Of a stretch of 64,000 nucleotides of DNA, positions 17,093 through 25,402 are shown piece by piece. How positions within the stretch are numbered: position 1 is the first letter of the stretch; each line of letters starts with the position of its first letter. This DNA comes from Nocardia sp. alder85J. GTDB lineage: Bacteria; Actinomycetota; Actinomycetes; Mycobacteriales; Mycobacteriaceae. A program made the position numbers and the translations under genes. Where the stretch lies: positions 124,001-188,000 of the forward strand of contig NZ_JAIUCZ020000006.1 in the NCBI RefSeq assembly GCF_020176955.2, read 5' to 3'. The notes below the pieces were generated by a model that was not told where the DNA came from, did not search any database, and worked only from the letters and a program-made list of their open reading frames with translations.

Positions 17093-18142
17093 ATGGACGA
17101 CGCCAGGCCCCTGGACCGGTTCGCCCGCCTGCGCTCCATCAGCGGCGCGGCACTGCTCGCCGATTTCGCCGAGTCCCGCGGCCTGACACGGGAAACGATC
17201 CTGCGGGACACCGGCATTCGAGGGACCCAGCTGCGCGAGCCCGATCCGGAGATCACCTTCGGTCAGGAGATCACGTTGCTGCGCAACGTCGTTCACGGTG
17301 TGCACGACGAACCGGGCCTGGGTCTGATGGCCGGAATGATGTGCCACCCCACCCGGCTGGGCGTGCTCGGCTTCGCGATCATGACCAGCCCCACCATGCG
17401 GCACGCCGCCGAGGTCGGGCTGCGCTACGGCGACAGCTGGGTCACCTACGGCACCCATCGTTTCGAGCTACGCGGCGACGAGTATCGGATCACCCGCGAC
17501 GACAGCATGGTCCCCGCCGACCTGCGGCGGTTCGCGCTGGAACACGATTTCGCGGCGATCGCCACCGTCACCCAGGACATGATGCAGACCCGGCTGCCGC
17601 TGGTGCAGGCGCGGATCACCATCGATCCGCACCCCATCTACGAGATGTTCGCAACCCTGCTCGGCGTCGACCGGCTGGACTTCTCCGCGGCGCAGTCCGC
17701 GCTGATCGGCAAGGCGAGCACCCTCGATCAGCCACTACCGCAGGGCAGCGCGGCCACCGCCCGCTTCTACGAACAGCAGTGCGCGGACATCCTGCAACGC
17801 CGCCGCGGCCGCATCGGCATGAGCGAGCGGGTGCGGCAGTTGCTGATCCGCCGGGGCGGCGTCGCCGACCAGACCCATATCGCCGCCGATCTCGACCTCT
17901 CGGTGCGCACCCTGCGCCGCCGGCTCGCCGACGAGGGCACCACCTACCGCGAGCTGTCCAACGAGACCATCGGCATGCTGGCCGAGGAACTGCTCACCGC
18001 CGGGCTCACCGTCGAGCATGTCGCCACCCGGCTCGGCTATTCCAGCGTCTCCGCCTTCGCCGCCGCCTTCCGCGCCTGGAAGGGGCAGTCACCGGGACAG
18101 TTCGCCCGGCTGCATCGCGGGCGGATCACCAACGGCGCCTGA
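17093..18142 (+). CDS. AraC-family regulator, second tandem paralogue
   Basis: A 349-residue copy of the preceding regulator, colinear over its whole length: RLRSISGAALLADFAESRGL, GLGLMAGMMCHPTRLGVLG and the DNA-binding segment HIAADLDLSVRTLRRRLADE, which is identical in both proteins. Sequence differs mainly in the effector domain, suggesting duplication followed by ligand divergence while DNA recognition stayed constant. Fifty bases separate the genes. The ATG at 17093 is chosen because similarity to the first copy begins there. Confidence 0.9.
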   Translation: MDDARPLDRFARLRSISGAALLADFAESRGLTRETILRDTGIRGTQLREPDPEITFGQEITLLRNVVHGVHDEPGLGLMAGMMCHPTRLGVLGFAIMTSPTMRHAAEVGLRYGDSWVTYGTHRFELRGDEYRITRDDSMVPADLRRFALEHDFAAIATVTQDMMQTRLPLVQARITIDPHPIYEMFATLLGVDRLDFSAAQSALIGKASTLDQPLPQGSAATARFYEQQCADILQRRRGRIGMSERVRQLLIRRGGVADQTHIAADLDLSVRTLRRRLADEGTTYRELSNETIGMLAEELLTAGLTVEHVATRLGYSSVSAFAAAFRAWKGQSPGQFARLHRGRITNGA

Positions 18143-18220
18143 GCGTACTCGGGCCGAGAGTGGCCCAATTGATACTGGCTAACTATTCGCTATGCAATAT
18201 TCTCGAATTAGTCTGCCAAC

Positions 18221-18820
18221 ATGACCACCAGCAATCACACAGCCAACACAATGTACGAGGGTCCGTTGCATTCGTTGGCCCGCAGCGCCTGGCAGTCGCT
18301 GCTCGTCATCGGAGTGCTGTCGGTCGTGGTGGGCATCCTGGCCCTGGTCTGGCCGGGGCCGACCCTCGCGGTCGCCGGGGTGCTGTTCGGTGTCTACCTG
18401 CTGATCTCCGGCATCCTGCAACTGGTCGCGGCCTTCGGGCCGCACGTCAGCGCGGGCTGGCGGATTCTGTCGCTGGTCAGCGGCATCCTGTCGTTCATCC
18501 TGGCCTTCTTCGCCTTTCGCGACATCGGCGCCTCGATCGTGCTGCTGGCGCTGTGGATCGGCATCAGCTGGCTGTTCCGCGGGATCACCGTGACGGCGGG
18601 CAGCATCGAGGCGCCGCACGGGCTGCCCGGCCGGGGCTGGTCGATCTTCTACGGGCTGATGCTGCTGATCGGCGGCATCGCGCTGGTGGTATGGCCGATC
18701 CACGCGATCGCCACCCTCACCCTGGTGGCGGGCTGGTGGCTGATCTTCATGGGCATCATGGAGGTCGTCTACGCCTTCCAGGTCCGCAACGGCGCCAAGG
18801 CCGTACCGGGCCGGCTGTAG
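18221..18820 (+). CDS. HdeD-like (DUF308) membrane protein
   Basis: A 199-residue integral membrane protein with six hydrophobic helices. SLLVIGVLSVVVGILALVWPGPTL and the internally repeated GIALVVWPIHAIATL pattern are those of the HdeD/DUF308 family, first linked to acid resistance in enterobacteria; the actinobacterial role is unknown. The ATG has no obvious ribosome site, and the upstream 78 bases are AT-rich. The methyltransferase gene begins five bases after the stop and is likely co-transcribed. Confidence 0.85.
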   Translation: MTTSNHTANTMYEGPLHSLARSAWQSLLVIGVLSVVVGILALVWPGPTLAVAGVLFGVYLLISGILQLVAAFGPHVSAGWRILSLVSGILSFILAFFAFRDIGASIVLLALWIGISWLFRGITVTAGSIEAPHGLPGRGWSIFYGLMLLIGGIALVVWPIHAIATLTLVAGWWLIFMGIMEVVYAFQVRNGAKAVPGRL

Positions 18821-18825
18821 TCCCG

Positions 18826-19884
18826 ATGGAGCGGATCCTGCAGCTCGGGCTGGCGTTCCAGGCTTCCCGCACGCTGCTGAGCGCCGTCGAGCTGGATGTG
18901 TTCACCGCGCTCGCGGACGGCCCGCTGCCGCTGGATCCGCTACGCGACTGGGTGGGCCTGCACCCGCGGGCCGCGCGCGACTTCCTGGACGCGCTGGTCG
19001 CCCTGGGCATGCTGCACCGCAACGGCGGGCTCTACAGCAACACCACCGAGAGCGCCCGCTACCTGAACCGGAAATCACCGGACTACCTCGGCGGCTACCT
19101 GGAGATGGAGGCCGAGCGCGGCTACTTGCACTGGGGTCACCTCACCGAGGCCCTGTGCACCGGCCGGCCGCAGAACGAGATCAAGGAGGGCGGCGACTTC
19201 TTCGCCACCCTCTACAGCGACGGTCAGGCCCTGCGCGGCTTCCTCCAGGCGATGACCGGACTGTCGCGGCCCAGCGCCGTCGCGCTGGCGACCGGCTTCC
19301 CGTGGGAGGAGCGCGACTGCGTCGCCGACATCGGCACCGCCCAGGGCGAATTCCTGCGTGTGGTGCTGGACGAGCATCAGCGGCTGCGCGGGATCGGCTT
19401 CGATCTGCCGGTCGTCGAGCCGATCTTCACCGATCATCTGGGGCCGCTCACCGCGCGGGCCGCCTTCGTGCCCGGCGATTTCCTGCACGATCCGCTGCCC
19501 ACCGCGGATGTGCTGGTCTTCGGGCACATCCTGCACTCCTGGGATCCCGGGACCCGCGGGATGCTGCTGCGGAAGGCCTACGACGCGGTGCCGGAGGGCG
19601 GATCGGTGATCGTCTACGACACCCTCGTCGACGACGGCCGCCGCACCAACGCGCACGCCCTGCTCAACAGCCTCACCATGCTCATCGAGACCGCGCACGG
19701 CTCCGGCTACACCCTCACCGAATGCCGGAACTGGATGGCGGAGGCCGGATTCGGCGCGGTCTACGCCCAGCGGCTGACCGGTACCGAATCGATGGTGTGC
19801 GGCACCAAACTCCCCCGCGCCCGGGCGGCGCGCGACGCCACCCGGGCGATGGTCCCGGATCAGGGGCGGCAGGGCGCCGACTGA
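18826..19884 (+). CDS. SAM-dependent O-methyltransferase (Methyltransf_2 type)
   Basis: A 352-residue protein with an N-terminal dimerisation winged helix (ILQLGLAFQASRTLLSAVELDVFTALA) and a SAM-binding Rossmann domain (CVADIGTAQGEFLR; VFGHILHSWDPGTRGMLLRKAYDAVPEGG). This matches plant-COMT/hydroxyneurosporene-type O-methyltransferases that methylate hydroxyl groups of secondary metabolites. Substrate unknown. It starts five bases after the HdeD-like gene, and its last 25 bases overlap the end of the convergent MCE gene. Confidence 0.85.
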   Translation: MERILQLGLAFQASRTLLSAVELDVFTALADGPLPLDPLRDWVGLHPRAARDFLDALVALGMLHRNGGLYSNTTESARYLNRKSPDYLGGYLEMEAERGYLHWGHLTEALCTGRPQNEIKEGGDFFATLYSDGQALRGFLQAMTGLSRPSAVALATGFPWEERDCVADIGTAQGEFLRVVLDEHQRLRGIGFDLPVVEPIFTDHLGPLTARAAFVPGDFLHDPLPTADVLVFGHILHSWDPGTRGMLLRKAYDAVPEGGSVIVYDTLVDDGRRTNAHALLNSLTMLIETAHGSGYTLTECRNWMAEAGFGAVYAQRLTGTESMVCGTKLPRARAARDATRAMVPDQGRQGAD

Positions 19885-20900
19885 GCGGAGCCGCCGACGC
19901 GGCCGGCCACGCCGCGGGGCAACAGCACCCCGTACAGCGAGACGTCCAGGAAACAGATGTAGGAGCTGGCGTAGGCGCCCGTGCCGGCGGCCCGGCCGCC
20001 GTCGGCGAGCAGATTCGGCAGATCCACCGCGGCCCGGTCGAGCGCGGCGCCGTTGGCCAGCACCAGGGTGAGGGTGTCGCGCACCAGCAGTTGCGTACTC
20101 GCCAGCCGGGGCCGCACCCCGGCCACCGCGGCCACGGCGGTGGCGGTGTCGTCCGCGATCCGCAGCATCGCCGATTCCAATTCCCGGCCCTGCCGGTACA
20201 ACCCGTCGACCAGGGTCCGGGTCTGCGCGGCCAGCGTCGCCAATTCGTCGCCGTGCCGGGCCAATCCGGACATCACCGCGGACAGGCTCTCGATCAGTTC
20301 GGTGAGCACCACGTCGCGGCGCTGGAAATCGGTGGCCAGCGCCGCGGTCTCGCTGATCAGTGCGCCGAGGGCGACACCGTCGCCCTGTAGCGCTCTGATC
20401 AGGGTGTCGGCCAGCGCGTTCACCTGCCGTGCGGTGAGGGTGGCGAACAGCGGCCGGAATCCGGTGAGCAGCGCGGACAGATCATAGGACGGCTCGGTCC
20501 GGGCGAGCGGGATCTCCGCGCCGGGCGGCAGCGGGCGCGGGTCGGATCCGGCCGTCAGCGCGATGTAGCGACGGCCGAGCAGATCCTGGAAACGGATCAG
20601 CGCCTTGGTGTCCGCCGGTAGCCGCTGCGCGCGTTGCAGCCGGAAGGTCACGCGTGCAACGGGTCTGCCCGACTCCCGGGCCAGGCCGATGCGGTCGACC
20701 CGGCCGACCCGTACCCCGGCGATGCGGATGTCGTCGCGCACCCGCAGTCCGAGCACGTCGGTGAAGACGGCGGTGTGCTCCACGGTGTCTCCGGGCATCT
20801 CGTGGGCGAGGGTGTCCCAGATCAGGCCGGTCGCCAGGATTCCGGCGAGGGCGAAGGCGCCCACGCCGAGCAACGGGCGACGCAGACTGCGGCTCGGCAA
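19860..20900 (-). CDS. Orphan MCE-family (MlaD-domain) protein
   Basis: A 346-residue exported lipid-transfer protein. A signal-anchor helix (LLGVGAFALAGILATGL) is followed by the MCE domain (VFTDVLGLRVRDDIRIAGVRVGRVDRI ... ALIRFQDLLGRRYIALT) and a long helical region ending in a Cys-containing tail. In mycobacteria and Nocardia, MCE proteins occur in yrbE-mce operons as six paralogues forming a channel; this one stands alone without yrbE genes in view. The start is TTG, supported by a GAGAGGGA site five to six bases upstream and by the position of the signal anchor. The end overlaps the methyltransferase gene. Confidence 0.82.
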   Translation of the reverse strand: MPSRSLRRPLLGVGAFALAGILATGLIWDTLAHEMPGDTVEHTAVFTDVLGLRVRDDIRIAGVRVGRVDRIGLARESGRPVARVTFRLQRAQRLPADTKALIRFQDLLGRRYIALTAGSDPRPLPPGAEIPLARTEPSYDLSALLTGFRPLFATLTARQVNALADTLIRALQGDGVALGALISETAALATDFQRRDVVLTELIESLSAVMSGLARHGDELATLAAQTRTLVDGLYRQGRELESAMLRIADDTATAVAAVAGVRPRLASTQLLVRDTLTLVLANGAALDRAAVDLPNLLADGGRAAGTGAYASSYICFLDVSLYGVLLPRGVAGRVGGSAQSAPCRP

Positions 20901-21316
20901 ATGATTCCCTCTCGTCAGCTGTTGTTTTTATAAAACATTTGCAATTCCTTGGTGATCGGATGGTGAGAGTAATGGTGTGGTCGGCCCCGGTCGCAACACC
21001 ACGCCGCCCCGCGGCCGAATGATGTCCGATATTCGCCGGAGATTCGCTCGATTCCCGACCCCCGATACCGGGCATATCGCGCGTTCGCTAGCCTCGGAGC
21101 TGTCGGCCGAAGCCGGTGGCCCGCTCCGGAATTCGGTACCTCGTTCACAAGGAATGATAGCCGAAAGATCGCTGAGTGTGCCGAACGGACAGGCCGGTAG
21201 GGAAATTCAAGATCATCCAAACAAAGATCAAAAACATTGCTACACAATGACCTTGCGATGTGTATGCTAACCATCAATCAGGACCCCCACTACGAGGTGG
21301 GATCGACGGCGAGGCG
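20901..21316. other. Divergent promoter region between MCE gene and Fo operon
   Basis: No gene is seen in these 416 bases. The stretch near 21200-21290 is AT-rich; TGTATGCT at 21261-21268 looks like an extended -10 about 50 bp before the atpI-like start. The opposite end would hold the MCE promoter. No obvious operator palindrome stands out. Confidence 0.4.
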
Positions 21317-21706
21317 GTGTCCCAAGTGAACGTGGACCGGATCCGATTGCGCCGTGCGGCCTATATTGCGGTCGCATTCGGCGTGCTGGCACTGGTTGCC
21401 ACAGGTCCGCTGCACCGGCTGTTGCTCGGGCTGTTCATCTGCATCGGCCTCGGAATGGGATGGCTGAACGCGCATCTCACCTACCGCACGGTCACCCGGA
21501 TCACGCGCTCGGAAACTCCCAGCAAGCAGGCTTTGCTGGTGACGACAGCGGGCCGGTTGCTCGGCCTTACCGCCCTCGCGATCGTGGTCGGAATCCTGGC
21601 ACGGCCCAACGGGATCGGAATCTTCTTCGGCCTGGCCGTCTTCCAAGTAATCATGGTCCTCCAGACCGTCGTGCCCGAGTTGAAAGCGCTGCGCGAACTG
21701 TCATGA
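21317..21706 (+). CDS. atpI: AtpI-like membrane protein, first gene of Fo operon
   Basis: About 129 residues with four hydrophobic helices, corresponding to the small membrane protein that precedes atpB in mycobacteria (Rv1303-like). Segments LRRAAYIAVAFGVLALVATG and RPNGIGIFFGLAVFQVIMVLQT match its helices. AtpI-type proteins help assemble the c-ring or the Fo sector. GTG 21317 is used; GTG 21326 is an alternative and the frame extends to 21260. The stop overlaps the atpB start as ATGA, so the two are coupled. Confidence 0.72.
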   Translation: MSQVNVDRIRLRRAAYIAVAFGVLALVATGPLHRLLLGLFICIGLGMGWLNAHLTYRTVTRITRSETPSKQALLVTTAGRLLGLTALAIVVGILARPNGIGIFFGLAVFQVIMVLQTVVPELKALRELS

Positions 21707-22482
21707 CGATCCTCGTCCCTTCCCTGGCCCAGGCGACCGGAACGGTCGCGGTGCTCGCCGACTCGAAAATCCATGTCGGCGACCACGCGACCGCGCATTT
21801 CCTGGGGCTGGAGTTCGATCTCGACACCATCGTGTCGACCGCCGTCGCCGCCGTGATCGTGATCGCGCTGGCATTGTTCCTGCGGGCCAAGGTCACCTCC
21901 GGCGTACCCAATGGCGTGCAATTGTTCTTCGAGACCGTCACGGTCCAGATGCGCGATCAGGTGGAAAGCGCGATCGGGCTGCGAGTGGCGCCGTACGCAC
22001 TGCCGCTGGCAGTCACGCTTTTCACCTTCATCCTGCTGTCGAACTGGTTGTCGGTACTGCCCATGCAGTACGGCGACGGCGAATTCATCGCGCCCCCGGC
22101 CTCCGACGTCAACTTCGTGTACGCGCTGGCGCTGTTCGTATTCGTGTTCTATCAGGGTGCGGGCATCGTCCGGCGCGGGCCGCTCACGCATTTCAAGCTG
22201 CTGCTGAAGGGCCACACCGGCTGGGGCCCGATGGTGTTGATCAACATCATCGAGGAGATCGCCAAGCCGCTGTCGCTGTCGCTGCGATTGTTCGGAAACA
22301 TGTTCGCCGGCGGCGTCATGATCTCGGTGATCACGCTGTTTCCGTTCTGGATCAGCTGGGGGCCGAATGCCGTCTGGAAGTTGTTCGACCTGTTCGTCGG
22401 CTTCATCCAGGCGTTCATCTTCTCCCTGCTGACCGTCCTCTACTTCAGCCAGTCGTTGGCGCTGGAGCACGAAAACCACTGA
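21703..22482 (+). CDS. atpB: F-type ATP synthase subunit a
   Basis: A 259-residue, six-helix subunit a of the proton channel. The essential channel arginine is Arg195 in KPLSLSLRLFGNMFAGG, and the rest of helices 4-5 (VGFIQAFIFSLLTVLYF) is conserved, so the protein looks fully functional. It forms the half-channels that load and unload protons on the c-ring in the cytoplasmic membrane. Coupled to the atpI-like gene by an ATGA overlap and followed 74 bases later by atpE. Confidence 0.95.
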   Translation: MTILVPSLAQATGTVAVLADSKIHVGDHATAHFLGLEFDLDTIVSTAVAAVIVIALALFLRAKVTSGVPNGVQLFFETVTVQMRDQVESAIGLRVAPYALPLAVTLFTFILLSNWLSVLPMQYGDGEFIAPPASDVNFVYALALFVFVFYQGAGIVRRGPLTHFKLLLKGHTGWGPMVLINIIEEIAKPLSLSLRLFGNMFAGGVMISVITLFPFWISWGPNAVWKLFDLFVGFIQAFIFSLLTVLYFSQSLALEHENH

Positions 22483-22556
22483 CCGGCCTCGCCGGACAGT
22501 GAACACTGACCGGCAAGCCGGTTGTAGCAACTGCGTTCGAGAACAGGAAGTGAAAC

Positions 22557-22814
22557 ATGGCAGACGCAACTACGGCGGCCATCGTCCAGGGTGCGCTCAT
22601 CGGTGGTGGCATCATCATGGCTGGCGGCGCCATCGGCGCCGGTATCGGTGACGGCCTCGCCGGCGCTGCGCTGATCAACGGTGTCACCCGCCAGCCCGAG
22701 GCCGAGGGCAAGTTGCGCGGCAACTTCTTCCTCACCGTGGGTCTGGTCGAGGCCGCCTACTTCATCAACCTCGCCTTCATGGCACTGTTCGTCTTCGCGA
22801 CTCCCGGTAAGTAA
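22557..22814 (+). CDS. atpE: F-type ATP synthase subunit c
   Basis: An 85-residue two-helix proteolipid. The proton-binding carboxylate is Glu65 in VGLVEAAYFINLAFMALF, the helix-1 glycine ladder is GALIGGGIIMAGGAIGAGIG, and the polar loop RQPE (45-48) that docks F1 gamma/epsilon is intact. It is close to the mycobacterial subunit, the bedaquiline target. Retention of the docking loop argues that this c-ring still works with an F1 sector encoded elsewhere (inference). Confidence 0.95.
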   Translation: MADATTAAIVQGALIGGGIIMAGGAIGAGIGDGLAGAALINGVTRQPEAEGKLRGNFFLTVGLVEAAYFINLAFMALFVFATPGK

Positions 22815-22822
22815 GTACCGTC

Positions 22823-23332
22823 ATGTCGCCCCGCACAGATGTGGCCGCCGAGGGGAACTTCCTCGTCCCCAACGGCACCTTCTTCGCCGAGCTGATCATC
22901 TTCCTGATCGTGCTCGGAGTCATCTGGTTCTTCGTGGTGCCGCCGATCCGGAAGGTGCTGGCGGACCGCGAGGAACGGGTCGCCGCCACCACGGCGAACA
23001 ACAAGGAGGCCAAGGATGTCTTCGCCGAGGCCGACGAGCGTTACCAGACGGCTCTGACGAAGGCCCGCGCCGAAGCGGCCGACATCCGCAACCAGGCCCG
23101 CGCCGAAGGCCGGGCCATTCTCGAAGAAATGCGCAACGAAGCGCAGCAGCAGGCCGACGAGATCGTTGCCGAATCCGAGGCGCAACTGCGTGCCCAGGCC
23201 GATCAGGTGTCCGCGGAGCTGCGCGAAGCCGTCGAACCGCTCGCCCAGACCTTGGCCGACCGCGTGGTCGGCGGCGACGATCGGCACGCCGGTACCAGCG
23301 CCGGACACCAGACAGGACGGGCCACGTCATGA
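22823..23332 (+). CDS. atpF: F-type ATP synthase subunit b
   Basis: A 169-residue subunit b: N-terminal membrane helix (NGTFFAELIIFLIVLGVIWFFVVPPIRKVL) followed by a long Ala/Glu-rich coiled coil (about 50-150). It is half of the peripheral stalk. In mycobacteria it pairs with the fused b-delta subunit; the gene that follows here supplies only the b' half. The end overlaps the next start as ATGA. Confidence 0.92.
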   Translation: MSPRTDVAAEGNFLVPNGTFFAELIIFLIVLGVIWFFVVPPIRKVLADREERVAATTANNKEAKDVFAEADERYQTALTKARAEAADIRNQARAEGRAILEEMRNEAQQQADEIVAESEAQLRAQADQVSAELREAVEPLAQTLADRVVGGDDRHAGTSAGHQTGRATS

Positions 23333-23904
23333 CCTCTACTCTCGGCTTGCTCGCCGAGGACGGCTACCACATCACCGTGCAGTGGAAGGTCTTCGCCAGC
23401 CAGTTGGTCGGCTTCGTGCTGATCATCGCGCTGTTCGTGAAGTTCGTGGTGCCACCGTTGCAGAAGGCGATGGCCAGGAGCCAGGACACGGTGCGCAAGC
23501 AGCTCGAGGACAGCGAGCAGGCGGCGACGCGGCTGGAGGAGGCCAAGGCGGCCTACGACAGCGCGATCGCCGAGGCGCAGGCCGAACTCGAGCGCATGCG
23601 CGCGGATGCCCGCGAAGATGCCGTGCGCATCATCGAGCAGATGCGCGAGGCCGCGAGCGCCGAGGTCGAACGCGTCCGCAAACAGGGCCGCGATCAGATC
23701 ACCGTGCTGCGCCGTCAGCTCATGCGCGACCTGGAGGCCGATCTGGCCGCCGCCATGCTGGCCTGCACCGAGGAGAAGGTGCAGGAGCAGGTCGCCAGCC
23801 CCGAGGCGGTCAACGAGAGTATCGAGAAGTTCCTCGACGACCTGGAGACCCTCGCCAACGCCGCTCCGGCCGTCCGCCGCTGGGCACTGTCCCGCTGGAA
23901 CTGA
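23329..23904 (+). CDS. Second b-type (b') subunit lacking the fused delta domain
   Basis: A 191-residue protein that matches the N-terminal part of mycobacterial AtpFH: membrane helix (QLVGFVLIIALFVKFVVPPL), QDTVRKQLEDSEQAATRLEEA coiled coil and KFLDDLETL. In mycobacteria the same gene continues for some 250 residues as subunit delta, which binds F1. Here the frame ends with WALSRWN and a stop, 43 bases before a strong terminator. Either this is a genuine stand-alone b' subunit or a relic of a b-delta gene. No frameshifted delta sequence is visible downstream. Confidence 0.85.
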   Translation: MTSTLGLLAEDGYHITVQWKVFASQLVGFVLIIALFVKFVVPPLQKAMARSQDTVRKQLEDSEQAATRLEEAKAAYDSAIAEAQAELERMRADAREDAVRIIEQMREAASAEVERVRKQGRDQITVLRRQLMRDLEADLAAAMLACTEEKVQEQVASPEAVNESIEKFLDDLETLANAAPAVRRWALSRWN

Positions 23905-23946
23905 TTCCGGCGCAACGGCTCCCGGTCACCGCGGGCCCGCGATCCG

Positions 23947-23993
23947 ACGACTGCACCCCTGTGATGTGAACATCACAGGGGTGCAGTCGTTTT
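23947..23993 (+). terminator. Strong rho-independent terminator closing the Fo operon
   Basis: Twenty paired bases (23947-23966 with 23971-23990) with a TGAA loop, followed directly by TTTT. The stem contains GACTGCACCCCTGTGATG and its exact complement. It marks the designed end of the operon directly after the b' gene. Confidence 0.92.
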
Positions 23994-24066
23994 CACGGCC
24001 CGCTCGGGATGCCGCCCGCTCGTCTAGAATCCGGGAGGGTTCTTCGGGAGGGACGGGGGCGGTTTC

Positions 24067-25341
24067 ATGACGACACACGGGCCGGGGGCGGCGCCGGGGC
24101 GGCCGATCGGTGGCCGATCGATCCAGCAGACGGTGCAGCTGTACGGCCCGATGCCGGAGCACTACGCCGCGCCGATCGCCTGGGCGCTGCTGAACATCCT
24201 GGAGGCGGCGCACACCCAGGGCATCGCGCTGCACACCGTCGAGCCCGGCGGCGTCCTGCTGTCGGAGAGCAACGACGTGCGGCTGGCCGACCCGGGCCTC
24301 GCGCCGCCACCGGCCGATATCGTCGAATACACCGCGCCGGAACGGTTCTACGGCTACCCAGCCACCCCGGCCGGCGATCTGTTCGCCCTCGGCGCCACCC
24401 TCTGGTTCGCGACCGAGGGCTTCTCGCTGTACCGGCGGGAATCGCCGGCCGCCACCCAGCATGCGATCCTGTCCGAGCCCACGCCCCTGCCGAGCCGGGC
24501 GGGCAGGCTCACTCCGCTGATCCTCGGTCTGCTGCACAAGGATCCGGCGCTGCGGCCGACCGTGGCGCAAGCGCGGGCGCTGTTGCCGCAGCCGCCGATC
24601 CCGGGCTCCGGCTACGCGATGGCCGGGCGACCACCGAAACCCGCACAGCGACCGCCGGATCCGCGCCGCGCGGCCGCCGCGGCGGCACTCGAGCGTGCCT
24701 CGGGCCCACGCGCCGCCGTGGCGGTGCTCGCCCTGCTGCTGTACTCCGCCGCCGCCGTCCTGCCGAATCTCGTACTCGGGCCGACCGTCCCGGCCATGGA
24801 CCGCGATCTGCACGCCGCCGTGGCCGGGGTGCAATGGCTGACGATCGCGAGCACCCTGGTCGCAGTGGCCGCGATGCCGCTGCTGGGAAAGCTCGGTGAT
24901 CTGCTGGGCAAGAAGGCGATCCTCGCGGTCTGCGGAATCGTCGCCGCGTTCGGCTCCGCGATCTGCGCGATCGCCGCCGACCCGATCGTGGCCATCGTCG
25001 GCCACGGCCTGCAAGGCGTGGCCCTCGCGGGCCCGTTCGTGGCGTTCGGCCTCGTCCGGGATGTGATGCCGCGCCGCTTCGGCCCGTGGGGCGCCGTCGC
25101 GATTCCCGCCGGGATCGGACTGGCCACCGCGTTCGGACCGCTGGCCGGCGCGCTGCTGGTCGAGTACCTCAGCTGGCGGGCCGTCTTCTGGTTCACGCTG
25201 CTCGTGCTGGTGCTGTGCACGGTCGTGATCCTGGTCGCGGTGCCGGAAACCGCGGTGCGCGTGCCGGATCCGATCGGCCTGCTCACCGCCGCCCTGTTGT
25301 CGGCGGGTGCGCCGCTGCTCGTGCTGTACCTCGACCGTGAC
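24067..25341 (+). pseudogene. Pseudokinase-MFS fusion protein, 5' part (interrupted by IS21)
   Basis: The first 425 codons of a gene broken by the insertion at 25342. Residues about 30-185 resemble the C-lobe of an Hanks-type kinase: WALLNILEAAHTQGIALHTVEPGGVLLSE stands where HRDxKPxN should be, ADPGL replaces DFG, while YTAPERFYG (APE) and GDLFALGATLWFATEG remain. There is no N-lobe, P-loop or catalytic Lys/Asp, so it is a pseudokinase. From about residue 220 seven helices of a 14-helix MFS exporter follow (LGKLGDLLGKKAIL is the loop 2-3 motif). Translation would run 51 codons into the element before stopping. Confidence 0.8.
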
Positions 25342-25362
25342 TGCGCTCATCGAAATTCCCCA
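25342..25362. repeat. IS21 left terminal inverted repeat
   Basis: TGCGCTCATCGAAATTCCCC... matches the complement of 27702-27723 except for one inserted base near the tip. A second, diverged copy begins at 25369. Confidence 0.85.
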
Positions 25363-25402
25363 ACTGGGCTCGTCGAAATGCCTCACCCGTGGGCGGTCAC
25401 GA

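Noticed and set aside
17341..18825. Long open frame leading into the methyltransferase
   Set aside because: It runs through the second AraC and HdeD-like genes out of frame; methyltransferase similarity begins only at 18826.
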